DNA from: an uncultured Collinsella sp.
GTDB taxonomy: Bacteria; Actinomycetota; Coriobacteriia; Coriobacteriales; Coriobacteriaceae
DNA length: 31,339 bases
Assembly (NCBI GenBank): GCA_902465265.1
Contig: CABQMF010000016.1
Coordinates: 1 to 31,339, forward strand
Direction of reading: 5' to 3'
Made by a program: the position numbers and the translations under genes. The notes under the pieces were generated by a model that worked only from the letters and a program-made list of their open reading frames with translations, searched no databases and had not been told where the DNA came from. Below are positions 1 to 7,370 of this stretch, one piece after another; within the stretch, counting starts at the first letter, position 1, and the number at the start of each line of letters is the position of its first letter.

Positions 1-155
1 GGACTGTAGAGCAGGAAAGTTCATATGCGCCGCCCGGCTCCCGCGGCTCTCAGGGGCATCTCTCATGCAAAAACTGTCGTGGGGTAAAGTCCGAGGTCAG
101 TGGCGTTTTATACCGAGAAATTCAAAAAAAGTTGAAAATTCATTACATATTTGCG
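1..155. other. Upstream gene-free stretch, possible start of a divergent minus-strand gene
   Basis: No plus-strand gene is supported here. On the minus strand an ATG at 24-22 opens a frame that stays open for the eight codons left before the window edge. It could be the start of a divergently transcribed gene, but the ribosome binding site is poor and the frame is too short to identify. The stretch at 30-62 is GC-rich with weak self-complementarity; I see no recognisable RNA family. Confidence 0.25.
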
Positions 156-184
156 TTGACTTTAGGTAACTAAAGTTTCATACT
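156..184 (+). promoter_or_regulatory. cstA promoter with a palindrome in the spacer
   Basis: TTGACT at 156-161 and CATACT at 179-184 are separated by exactly 17 bp and form a good vegetative promoter. ACTTTAG (159-165) and CTAAAGT (170-176) form a perfect 7-bp inverted repeat around GTAA, overlapping the -35 end and filling the spacer. A regulator bound there would compete with RNA polymerase. Which regulator is unknown. Confidence 0.6.
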
Positions 185-255
185 CCTTTTCAACCACTGG
201 GGGATGTGAACACGCACGGATCGTTCGCATCATGATTGAAGAGGATTTCTTAGAC

Positions 256-300
256 ATGTTCACGCATCAGCTAAACATTATCAGCGTAGTAATTATCTGA
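256..300 (+). CDS. Leader peptide of the cstA attenuator (14 aa)
   Basis: A short frame with ATG at 256 and TGA at 298-300 encodes MFTHQLNIISVVII. AAGAGGA lies about ten bases upstream as a ribosome binding site. Six of the last seven residues are Ile or Val, and the frame uses CTA and GTA codons that are uncommon in neighbouring genes. It sits between a good promoter and an intrinsic terminator, and the next gene starts after that terminator. This is the classic layout of ribosome-mediated attenuation responding to branched-chain aminoacyl-tRNA supply. The assignment is inferred from layout and codon content; the peptide itself would have no other function. Confidence 0.55.
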   Translation: MFTHQLNIISVVII

Positions 301-303
301 TGC

Positions 304-390
304 GGGTTAGCACATACAGCTAGCCCGTACGATAACGGGCGGCTGATGAAGATGAGGGCCGTCGAGCGCAACCGACGGCCCTCATTTTTT
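304..390 (+). terminator. Attenuator: alternative hairpins and intrinsic terminator ahead of cstA
   Basis: Directly after the leader stop codon, GGGTTAGC (304-311) can pair with GCTAGCCC (319-326). GCCCG (323-327) can instead pair with CGGGC (336-340), and these two stems exclude each other. A perfect 13-bp stem follows (352-364 with 373-385, loop 365-372) and runs into a U tract at 385-390. The cstA ribosome binding site lies beyond it at 413-418, so the terminator must be read through for cstA expression. How ribosome position is coupled to the terminator is not obvious, because the antiterminator pairing I can see is weak. Confidence 0.65.
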
Positions 391-425
391 ATGTCTGGGT
401 AGTTCTTTTTAGAGGAGGAAATGTA

Positions 426-2315
426 ATGAACGGAGTTTTGCTCATGGTTGTGGCCGCGGCGGTGCTCGCCTGCGGCTATCTGGGCTATGGCCGATGGCTG
501 GCCAACAAGTGGGGCGTTGACAAAGAGGCCCTCACGCCGGCCAAGCGCATGAAGGACGGCAACAGCTTCTCGCCCGTCTCCGCCTTCACCGCGTTCTCGC
601 ACCAGTTCAGCTCGATCTGCGGTGCTGGCCCTGTTACGGGTACGATCGTTGCCATGGCCTTTGGCTGGCTGCCCGTTGTGCTCTGGGTCCTCGTCGGCGG
701 CATCTTCTTTGGCGCCGTCCACGACTTTGGTGCCCTGTACGCTTCGATGAAGAACAACGGCAAGTCGCTCGCTCAGCTCATCGAGAAGTACATCGGCAAG
801 ACTGGCCGTCGTCTGTTCCTGCTGTTCTGCTGGCTGTTCTGCATCATCGTCATCGCCGCTTTCACCGATATGGTCTGCAAGACGTTCATGTTCACCCCGG
901 CCGTTGACGCTTCTGGTGCTGCTACCGGTGCCGTCGACTTTACCAAGTCCTATGCCGCCGGCTGCGCTGGTACCATCTCCATCCTGTTCACCTTCGTCGC
1001 CATCGCCTTTGGTTGGGCCCAGAAGAAGTTCAACCTCACCGGCGCTGCCGAGTTCGTCACCGGCGTGGTCCTCATGGTTCTCATGTTCGCCGTCGGTATG
1101 CAGTTCCCGGTCTACCTGGATAAGTTCCAGTGGTTCGCCGTCGTCATGGTCTACCTGGTCTTCGCTGGCGCTATGCCCATCCAGATGCTCAAGACTCCGC
1201 GTGACTACCTCACTTCCATCATGATGATCGTCATGATCGTCTGCGCTGTCCTCGGCATCGTCGTCCTGGGCGTCAACGGTCAGGCCACTATCACCGCTCC
1301 GGTCTTCACCGGCTTCTCCACTGCCTCCGGCATGATGTTTCCGGTCCTGTTCGTCTCTGTCGCTTGCGGTGCTCTCTCCGGTTTCCACAGCCTCGTTTCT
1401 TCCGGCACCTCTTCTAAACAGGTCGAGAAGGAGCAGGACGCCGTCAAGGTCGGTTACGGCGCCATGATTGTCGAGTCCTTCGTCGGCATCCTTGCCATCA
1501 TCGTCGCCGGCATCATGTTCTCCGATATGAATACCGCCGGTACTGGCGCCCTCAACGCCGGTGTCGCTTCCACCCCGTTCCAGATCTTCGCCGCTGGCAT
1601 CTCCCGCGGTATGCAGGCCTTCGGTGTTGACGGCACGCTCGCTACCGTCTTCATGACCATGAACGTCTCCGCTCTGGCCCTGACCTCGCTCGACGCCGTC
1701 GCCCGCATCGCCCGCACTTCGTTCTCTGAGTTCTTTGCCCAGACCAACGACGCCCTGGCCATCGAGTCCAAGGCCGGCTACATGAAGGTCCTCGGCAACC
1801 CCTGGTTCGCCACGGTTGTCACCCTGCTTCCCGGTCTCGCCCTCGCTTTTGGTGGCTATGCCAACATCTGGCCGCTCTTTGGTGCTTCCAACCAGCTGCT
1901 CGGCGGTATGACCATGATTACCCTCGCCGTGTTCTGCAAGTGCACCGGCCGCAAGGGTTGGATGCTCTACGTGCCCGTCGCCTTTCTGCTCTGCTGCACC
2001 TTCACCTCGCTGGTCCAGAGCGCCATGGGCTGCATGACCGCCGTCCAGGCCTACGGCTTCTTCGGTACCATCCCGGCTACCGCCACCACGGCTGCCGTCT
2101 CCGTCGCCGCAACCAAGGGCCTGCAGCTCGTCTTTGCCGTCCTGCTGATGGTCCTGGGCCTCATCGTTGCCGTCAACTGCCTCAAGGAGTTCTTCGGCAA
2201 GGAGGCCGGCTCCATGCCCGACGAGGAGCCCGAGTGGTCCGAGATGGGCAAGGCCGAGTATGGTCGCGCTGCTGCCGCCGAGGCTCCTGCCGACGCTGAG
2301 GCCGCCAAGGCTTAG
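426..2315 (+). CDS. cstA: CstA-family carbon-starvation transporter (pyruvate/peptide type)
   Basis: A 629-residue polytopic membrane protein of the CstA/BtsT family, whose characterised members import pyruvate and have been linked to peptide uptake during starvation. The N-terminus carries the family hallmark region: a first helix ending in GYGRW, then the SAFTAFSHQFSSICGAGP stretch near residues 50-70. Many hydrophobic helices follow. The C-terminal tail is hydrophilic, Glu/Ala-rich and probably cytoplasmic. The start is fixed by AGGAGG seven bases upstream of the ATG. The gene is monocistronic: it has its own promoter and leader and is followed by a terminator at 2356-2392. It is a little shorter than the roughly 700 residues of E. 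coli CstA. The substrate is not decided by sequence; the Ile/Val-rich leader would fit a role in amino-acid or peptide supply. Confidence 0.93.
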   Translation: MNGVLLMVVAAAVLACGYLGYGRWLANKWGVDKEALTPAKRMKDGNSFSPVSAFTAFSHQFSSICGAGPVTGTIVAMAFGWLPVVLWVLVGGIFFGAVHDFGALYASMKNNGKSLAQLIEKYIGKTGRRLFLLFCWLFCIIVIAAFTDMVCKTFMFTPAVDASGAATGAVDFTKSYAAGCAGTISILFTFVAIAFGWAQKKFNLTGAAEFVTGVVLMVLMFAVGMQFPVYLDKFQWFAVVMVYLVFAGAMPIQMLKTPRDYLTSIMMIVMIVCAVLGIVVLGVNGQATITAPVFTGFSTASGMMFPVLFVSVACGALSGFHSLVSSGTSSKQVEKEQDAVKVGYGAMIVESFVGILAIIVAGIMFSDMNTAGTGALNAGVASTPFQIFAAGISRGMQAFGVDGTLATVFMTMNVSALALTSLDAVARIARTSFSEFFAQTNDALAIESKAGYMKVLGNPWFATVVTLLPGLALAFGGYANIWPLFGASNQLLGGMTMITLAVFCKCTGRKGWMLYVPVAFLLCCTFTSLVQSAMGCMTAVQAYGFFGTIPATATTAAVSVAATKGLQLVFAVLLMVLGLIVAVNCLKEFFGKEAGSMPDEEPEWSEMGKAEYGRAAAAEAPADAEAAKA

Positions 2316-2355
2316 CCGATCGGACGGATTGGATCTTCCATCTCTATGACTCGGA

Positions 2356-2392
2356 AAGGCCGGGTCCGCAGAACGCGGGCCCGGCCTTTTTT
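2356..2392 (+). terminator. Intrinsic terminator after cstA
   Basis: A 14-bp GC-rich stem (2356-2369 with 2375-2388, one G-U pair) with a five-base loop is followed by a run of T to 2392. Confidence 0.9.
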
Positions 2393-2494
2393 GTAAAGAC
2401 GGGTGATGTCGGGGTGTTCTCGCAGATGTTTTGCGTGGATGGCGGCGCGCGTTGTACCATATGGACGTATATGTGTGCATATGAAAGGGGCCCC

Positions 2495-4654
2495 GTGGCC
2501 AAGACGGTATATTCCGATAACCAACAAAATGTCGATGCTCTGGCTGAGCGTCTGAGCGGACAAACGTCGCTTTCTGCCGAGCGGGCCAAGCTGGTTGCCT
2601 ACGACCTGCTCTGCCGCAAGGCACTCAAGATCAAGTCGAGCGCGCTGGCACAGATTTTCCGCTCCGTGGATAAGGAGTGCGATACCAAGGCGATGCGCGA
2701 TGAGCTTATCGCGGCAAAGATCGTGACCAAGATCGAGGGCAGCGGCATTAACGGCCGCCCGGCGTTCTATACCATCAATGCCGAGATTCATGATGCCCAG
2801 GAGCAGCCTGTCGAGGGTTCCGTTGAGGTTCCTGCTGCGGAAGAAGTTGCCCCGCGTGAGCATATCGATACTGACGAGCTGCTCGATGAGCATGTCGTGC
2901 GTGCCTTTACCGCCAAGGCGGGTCGAGGCGGCTTTGGCGGAGGCGGAAAGCGTGATGCGCAGCGCCGCGCCCAACAGGAACGCTTCCGTCGTGCTGTGGC
3001 TCAAAAGGATGGAGCCGTTACCGAGGTTGTCGAGAACGAGCCTGTCGCCGAGCCGCAGGAGCCCGTGAAAGAGCAAAAGTCCGCTGAGCCTCAGGAACCC
3101 AAGCGTCGTCGCGGTGTGCATTTTAAGGCCGAGCAGCAGGATGTTGCGCGCGAGGCCGAAGAGGCTGCCGAGGTTGCGGATGATTCCGAGAAGCCGGCCA
3201 AGAAGGCCTCAGACTCGTGTCGTCCCGGTCGCGGCTTTGCATGTCGCGCGTATCCCGCAAAGCGTCCGGAGAAGGTCAGTCAGGTTCCGGAGGTGCGGGC
3301 CGAGAAGGCCGTGAAGCCTGCCGAGTCGGAAGTTCGTGAACAGAAGCCTGTTGATGAGCAGACTGCGTCCAATACGGAGACTCAGGGCCAGCAACCCGCG
3401 GTTGAACAGACGGGGGAGGGTGCTTCGGGCAAGCCTCGCCGTCGTCGTCATCGTGGCGGCCGCGGCTCTAACGCTCAGGATGCCGCCGAGAATATAGCGC
3501 CGCGCGACGAAGATGCGAAGGTGGATGCTCCGATGGAGCAGCCCAAGCGTCAGCCGGCGAAGGAGGGCAAGCCCGAACGTTCGCAGAAGCAGACGTCTAC
3601 TTCGAAACGTGAGCGCAATGTCCAAGGCGATTCTAAGCGCAAGTCTCAGAAGAAGCCCGAGTCTGCTGAAGCAGATACGGCTGCCCAGCAGACTGAGCCG
3701 ACTACCCATGGCGAGGTTTCGGCGTTTGCCCTGGCCCGTGTTCTGGGCAGGCAGCTGCTCAAGGTCGTCCCCACGCCCACGGCGCTCTCCAAAATTAAGG
3801 AACAGCAGACCCAGATCGTTAAGGTCGAGGGCAAGGACGGCAAGAAAGCTCCACAGCGCGCCCAGCACAATGAGATGTCCAATCGCAAGATAGCCGAGGA
3901 AATCGCAATCATCCAGGCTTGGGTCGAGCAAAACCGCGGTGCCGATACTCCGGTTGCCTCGCGCCGCCAGCGCGCCTACCAGATCTTCAATGACGAAAAG
4001 GCTTTTGACGGCAAGCATGGCGAGCGCCTGATCAGGCGTATGACCGAAAAGGGCATCAGCATGCAGGCGATCAAGGTCGCCCCCAACCGTCCGGTGCACT
4101 TTACGGGCTTCTTTACGCTGGGTGCCGACAAGCCGTTCATTATGGTCGAGAACCTGGACACCTATGACGAAATCGTCAAGCTCCTGCGCGGACGTAAACA
4201 TGCCAAGCTCTTTGGTACCAAGGTGGGCGGCGTAATCTTTGGCGGCGGCTGCAAGGCGAGCGTCTCGCACGCACTGGATGATTACCTGGCCGAGATCGGC
4301 TATCGCTTTACCTATATCTACTACGTGGGCGACATCGATCGCGAGGGTGCGCGCATCGTCGAGCAGGCCAGCAACGCCAACGTCGTTGAGATTCGCCTGC
4401 ATGCCGGCATGTATCGCGCCATGCTTGCCGAGCATAAGCGCCGCGTGAAGGCCGGCGGCGCGTGCGAGCCCGCGGCTGCCAACCAGGGCGTGCCGCAGAA
4501 CCTAGCGGCGACGATTAAGGATCTGCCCATGGTTACGCGCGTGCAGTTCCGCAACGTGCTGCGTGAGGGTGGACGAATTCCGCAGGAGATTCTGATGACC
4601 GCCGACTATCGGGATGGCGACTCGGGAAGCTTCGACCGCATGCTGAACAACTGA
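2495..4654 (+). CDS. Large protein with disordered centre and C-terminal Toprim-like (DUF2220/JetD-like) region
   Basis: Read from GTG at 2495 (AAAGGGG four bases upstream) it has 719 residues; ATG at 2471 or 2414 would add 8 or 27. Residues 1-100 form a compact alpha-helical, winged-helix-sized region. Residues about 105-430 are low-complexity, rich in Lys, Glu, Pro, Ala and Gln, with a basic RRRRHRGGRG patch at 315-324 like those in RNase E/G tails. The C-terminus from about 430 is globular. There FIMVENLDTYDEI (Glu552), a GGG turn near 583 and YVGDIDREG (Asp613, Asp615) resemble the Glu and DxD metal ligands of a Toprim fold. The closest relatives I can suggest are the DUF2220/JetD C-terminus and topoisomerase VI A. 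No JetA, JetB or JetC homologue is adjacent, so a plasmid- or phage-defence role is not supported by context. The Toprim assignment is motif-based; function is unknown. A terminator follows. Confidence 0.6.
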   Translation: MAKTVYSDNQQNVDALAERLSGQTSLSAERAKLVAYDLLCRKALKIKSSALAQIFRSVDKECDTKAMRDELIAAKIVTKIEGSGINGRPAFYTINAEIHDAQEQPVEGSVEVPAAEEVAPREHIDTDELLDEHVVRAFTAKAGRGGFGGGGKRDAQRRAQQERFRRAVAQKDGAVTEVVENEPVAEPQEPVKEQKSAEPQEPKRRRGVHFKAEQQDVAREAEEAAEVADDSEKPAKKASDSCRPGRGFACRAYPAKRPEKVSQVPEVRAEKAVKPAESEVREQKPVDEQTASNTETQGQQPAVEQTGEGASGKPRRRRHRGGRGSNAQDAAENIAPRDEDAKVDAPMEQPKRQPAKEGKPERSQKQTSTSKRERNVQGDSKRKSQKKPESAEADTAAQQTEPTTHGEVSAFALARVLGRQLLKVVPTPTALSKIKEQQTQIVKVEGKDGKKAPQRAQHNEMSNRKIAEEIAIIQAWVEQNRGADTPVASRRQRAYQIFNDEKAFDGKHGERLIRRMTEKGISMQAIKVAPNRPVHFTGFFTLGADKPFIMVENLDTYDEIVKLLRGRKHAKLFGTKVGGVIFGGGCKASVSHALDDYLAEIGYRFTYIYYVGDIDREGARIVEQASNANVVEIRLHAGMYRAMLAEHKRRVKAGGACEPAAANQGVPQNLAATIKDLPMVTRVQFRNVLREGGRIPQEILMTADYRDGDSGSFDRMLNN

Positions 4655-4657
4655 ATT

Positions 4658-4687
4658 CCGCCGTTCTACCGAACGGCGGTCTTCTTG
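4658..4687 (+). terminator. Intrinsic terminator after the Toprim-like gene
   Basis: CCGCCGTTC (4658-4666) pairs perfectly with GAACGGCGG (4671-4679) around a four-base loop and is followed by TCTTCTT. It begins three bases after the stop codon. Confidence 0.85.
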
Positions 4688-5030
4688 ACGCTGCGAGGGG
4701 CCCTGGCACGGCAATCTGACGTTCAACTTCGGCGGCGCGACCAGAAGGTCAGCGCCGCCTTGTTTCACGTCACCTTGCCATACCAGGACCTCTCTCGCTG
4801 TCACGTCCAAAACATCGAGGTCACGTGGCCTTCTTTGCGTGCGGAACTCGCGACAAACTTAATGCCCGGCCCGCCGGGGCCACGCGCCATTTTGTAGATG
4901 GCGGCTCGCTTTTCGGAACTTGGCTGATATTTTCTAGATGTAAGGCGCTCTTGGTCCTAATGGGCTTGGGGCGCCTTCGCGTTTCCTCAGCTCCGCACCC
5001 TTGGGGGTTCGAATCCCTCCGCTTGCCCAC
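4688..5030. other. Structured gene-free region with several hairpins
   Basis: No convincing gene lies here. Visible structures are: a strong stem at 4731-4759 (GGCGGCGC with GCGCCGCC plus GACC/GGTC, AGAA loop) followed by TTGTTT; a GC-rich stem around 4868-4881; CGCCAT (4885-4890) with ATGGCG (4898-4903); and AAGGCGC (4942-4948) with GCGCCTT (4971-4977). A short motif, GTGCGGAACTCGCGA, near 4841-4855 recurs near 22690-22704. The density of stems would fit an untranslated RNA or degraded mobile DNA, but I recognise no RNA family (not tmRNA, SRP or 6S by their hallmarks). Confidence 0.35.
5001..5028 (+). pseudogene. tRNA T-arm relic, inverted copy of the tRNA-Gln T-arm
   Basis: Bases 5001-5021 read as a perfect tRNA T-stem/T-loop (GGGGG-TTCGAAT-CCCTC). 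They are identical, on the opposite strand, to 21 bases of the tRNA-Gln T-arm at 5086-5106. The following bases (CGCTTGCCC) could be an acceptor 3' strand, but no matching 5' strand, D-arm or anticodon arm is found upstream. It is best read as a relic or partial duplication, possibly an old attachment-site copy. Confidence 0.4.
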
Positions 5031-5066
5031 AAGAAAGCGCCCCGGGCTGATGAAAGCCTGGGGCGC
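5031..5066 (-). terminator. Terminator after tRNA-Gln
   Basis: GCGCCCCGGGC (5037-5047) pairs with GCCTGGGGCGC (5056-5066) with one wobble pair. Read on the minus strand the stem is followed by TTTCTT (5036-5031), directly downstream of tRNA-Gln. Confidence 0.7.
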
Positions 5067-5076
5067 TCAGTTACCT

Positions 5077-5151
5077 TGGCTGGGACGGAGGGATTCGAAC
5101 CCCCAACAGCCGGCACCAAAAACCGGAGTTCTACCGTTGAACTACGTCCCA
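5077..5151 (-). tRNA. tRNA-Gln (anticodon TTG)
   Basis: On the minus strand the cloverleaf is complete: acceptor TGGGACG/CGTCCCA, D-arm GTTC-AACGGTA-GAAC, anticodon stem CCGGT/GCCGG with loop TTTTGGT (anticodon TTG, reading CAA), a five-base variable region, T-arm GGGGG-TTCGAAT-CCCTC, discriminator G and an encoded CCA at the 3' end. The 5' end is at 5151. It is followed by a terminator and stands alone, with no other tRNA gene visible nearby. Confidence 0.93.
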
Positions 5152-5187
5152 GTATGGGTGTTGCCAAAAGCAACTCGTCTAGTTTAC

Positions 5188-6093
5188 CTAATCTGCGAGG
5201 GCATCGCAAACGCCATCGAGCAGGCGTACCGCGAGCGTCTGGGCGTCGCTGGCAGTGAAGGTGCCGTTGTAGCGCGTCATGCCGGTGAGCTCAATGCGGA
5301 TGCGTGCCGGCTTTTGCTGTGCGGCGACATTGGCGGTGCGGATGCGCTGGGCCAGGTTGTGGCACTCGGCGAGGGCAATCGTGGCGCGCGGTGCGGCGTC
5401 GGCGGGCAGCTCGTCGCTTGCGATCTCGAGCACCAGATCCACGTCGGTCGGGACCTCGGAGTCGCAAAGCATCATGCCACTGTTGTCGGTCGTCGCCGTG
5501 GCGATGTTCCACATGCGCGATGCTACGCTGCGCGCGATAGGGTCCTCGCCAATGACGGCAATCTGGAAACGCTCGAGTACGTTGGCCGCGCGGGCAAAGC
5601 CGATGCGCGATTCGGCCTCGGTCACCGAAGGCTTACCCTCCCACACGTGGTGCAGGCGGTTGATATAGGCGTAGGTATCCTGGAAAGCCATACCGTCGGC
5701 AAACAGACCGACGTTTTCCTGGAACTGCTGAAGGGCCGCTTCGGTGTGAGGGCCAAAGTAGCCATCGTCCTCGCCGCAGGCAAAGCCCAAAACGTTGAGC
5801 GCCTTCTGCAGGGCCTGCACGTCGGCGCCATGGAAATTGGGCATACGCAGGTAGAGGGTGCGGTCGCCCAGCTTATACGAGGCGTCGACCAGGGCACTCC
5901 AGCAGGGGATGTCAACGGCGTGGCCGGCGGCAAGACCGCTGTCGAGCCTAAAGGTGCTAACGGCCTGCTCGGTGGTAGCACCAAAGTGCTTGTCGGCGAC
6001 CTCGGTGGCATCAATCGTGTAGCCGAGCTGCAGGAGACGAGACTGCACGTCCTCGACGGCTGCTCCCTGCATGCCCGTTGTAATAGGTTCCAT
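5188..6093 (-). CDS. Peptidoglycan-binding-domain protein without signal peptide
   Basis: 301 residues. Two PG_binding_1-type domains are visible: residues 6-70 (GMQGAAVEDVQSRLLQLGY ... FGATTEQAVSTFRLDSGL) and 85-145 (DVQALQKALNVLGF ... YFGPHTEAALQQFQENVGL). Residues 155-301 form a third, unrecognised region of alternating hydrophobic strands and helices; it sits where amidase_3 sits in CwlM-like proteins but lacks obvious zinc ligands. No signal peptide or membrane segment is seen, so the protein should be cytoplasmic. Cytosolic regulators of this architecture (mycobacterial CwlM, two PG-binding domains) control cell-wall precursor synthesis, so a regulatory role is possible but inferred. 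Start: ATG with AAAGGGG eight bases upstream. It lies downstream of the polyprenyl synthase on the same strand, 138 bases away. Confidence 0.7.
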   Translation of the reverse strand: MEPITTGMQGAAVEDVQSRLLQLGYTIDATEVADKHFGATTEQAVSTFRLDSGLAAGHAVDIPCWSALVDASYKLGDRTLYLRMPNFHGADVQALQKALNVLGFACGEDDGYFGPHTEAALQQFQENVGLFADGMAFQDTYAYINRLHHVWEGKPSVTEAESRIGFARAANVLERFQIAVIGEDPIARSVASRMWNIATATTDNSGMMLCDSEVPTDVDLVLEIASDELPADAAPRATIALAECHNLAQRIRTANVAAQQKPARIRIELTGMTRYNGTFTASDAQTLAVRLLDGVCDALAD

Positions 6094-6231
6094 GAACGAA
6101 CCCCTTTCGGCGTATCATTCGTACTATTTGAGCGCCTGTCGGATAGACGACGCAAAGGGATGCATAAACATACATTCAACAGTGTAGCAACTTGTACCCA
6201 AATGCGCTGCCGACAGGTTTTGCAACCCCCG

Positions 6232-7257
6232 CTAGTTGAGTCGCTCCACAAAGAAATCTGCCATGGAGAGGAACAGCTCGCGTGCGTGCGAATCAAGCTC
6301 AACGTCCTCGATAGCGGCCTTGGCTTTGGCGGTCAGGTCCAGTGCGTAGGCGTGGGCGTAATCGATAGAGCCGGCCTCCTGGAAGATTTCCACGGCGCGC
6401 GCGAGCTGCGCGGGGTCCTCGGTGCCCGAGGAGAGGATCGCTTCAATCTCGTCGTGATAGCGCTCGTCTGACAGAGCGTGCACGGCAACAAGCGTGCGCT
6501 TACCCTCGGTGATGTCGGTGCGGAAGTCCTTGTTGGCGGCCTCCTTGGTACCGATCAAGTTGAGCAGATCATCTTGAATTTGGAAGGCAAGGCCGGTATG
6601 CAGGCCAAAGGCACGCAGTGCCTCAATTTGTTCCTCGCCGCCGCCGCCGATAATGGCTCCGGTGGCAAGCGGCGTGGCTCCGCTGTAATACGCGGTCTTG
6701 TGCGTCGCCATGTCCAGGTAGTCATCAACTGAGATATCAAAGCGCCCGTCACGGACCCAACCCAGGTCGAGCGCTTGACCCTCGATGGTGCGGACGATCA
6801 TCTCGGTGAGCTCGTGGAGTACGCGCAGCTTTACGTCGGACTCCAGCGTGGGGTCGTCGAGAACCGTCTTGGTGACCATGGTGAGCGCCAGGTCGCCACA
6901 ATTGATGGCAAGGCCTGTACCCTCGGTAAGGTGCATGCAGGGCTTGCCTCGACGAAGCTGTCCGTTATCGGCGATGTCGTCGTGGATGAGCGCACCCGAC
7001 TGGAAATGCTCGATGGCCGCCGCGGCGCTGCGGGCGCTCTCAAAGCTGCCGCCCACTGCGGTGGCGGCGAGCATGCAGATGAGCGGGCGGTGGCGCTTGC
7101 CGGCATTGGCGGTAAAAGCCGAGAGCGGCGCGTACAGGTAGCGCTCGATATCGGCAGAGGTCGCCTGTCCGTCAAAGAACGTGGCCAGATAGTCGTTGAT
7201 CTGGTCAAAGTGCTGGGCTAAAAAGCTGGTAAACGGACTGGACACAGGCTCTCGCAT
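6232..7257 (-). CDS. Polyprenyl diphosphate synthase (trans-isoprenyl diphosphate synthase family)
   Basis: 341 residues, the usual length. It condenses isopentenyl diphosphate onto an allylic diphosphate to build linear prenyl chains (quinone side chain or longer carriers). Visible motifs: GKRHRP near 53-58; the first Asp-rich motif HDDIAD with Asp93, Asp94 and Asp97, followed by RRGKP; and the second Asp-rich motif QDDLLN (Asp229, Asp230), where the usual last Asp is Asn233. KT at 187-188 and the DxxEGKRT region near 248-255 match the family. The chain length cannot be set from sequence alone. The start ATG has only a weak purine-rich site upstream. The gene runs in the same direction as the PTS fusion gene 113 bases upstream, but the functions are unrelated. 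Confidence 0.88.
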   Translation of the reverse strand: MREPVSSPFTSFLAQHFDQINDYLATFFDGQATSADIERYLYAPLSAFTANAGKRHRPLICMLAATAVGGSFESARSAAAAIEHFQSGALIHDDIADNGQLRRGKPCMHLTEGTGLAINCGDLALTMVTKTVLDDPTLESDVKLRVLHELTEMIVRTIEGQALDLGWVRDGRFDISVDDYLDMATHKTAYYSGATPLATGAIIGGGGEEQIEALRAFGLHTGLAFQIQDDLLNLIGTKEAANKDFRTDITEGKRTLVAVHALSDERYHDEIEAILSSGTEDPAQLARAVEIFQEAGSIDYAHAYALDLTAKAKAAIEDVELDSHARELFLSMADFFVERLN

Positions 7258-7370
7258 TCTTTCTTAGGTTACATCGTTGCGGTGTGCAGATACCATATTG
7301 CCACATTGGAGTTGCCGGCGCGTCTGTTTTGGCGATTTGGGGAAACGGGACGCGTGCGCGTGCCGGCTGC

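Noticed and set aside
267..2624. Long minus-strand open frame of 785 codons opposite cstA
   Set aside because: It mirrors the high-GC3 codon pattern of cstA, has a low-complexity Asp/Gly/Glu/His composition and no family features.
2495..4654. Wadjet (JetABCD) defence system
   Set aside because: Only a JetD-like C-terminus is seen; no MukBEF-like partner genes lie on either side.
4960..5030. Complete tRNA or tmRNA on the plus strand
   Set aside because: Only the T-arm is present; no 5' acceptor strand, anticodon arm or tmRNA tag frame can be matched.
4825..6471. Plus-strand open frame of 548 codons crossing tRNA-Gln and the PG-binding gene
   Set aside because: It reads through a tRNA gene and antisense to two real genes, and no family motif is visible.
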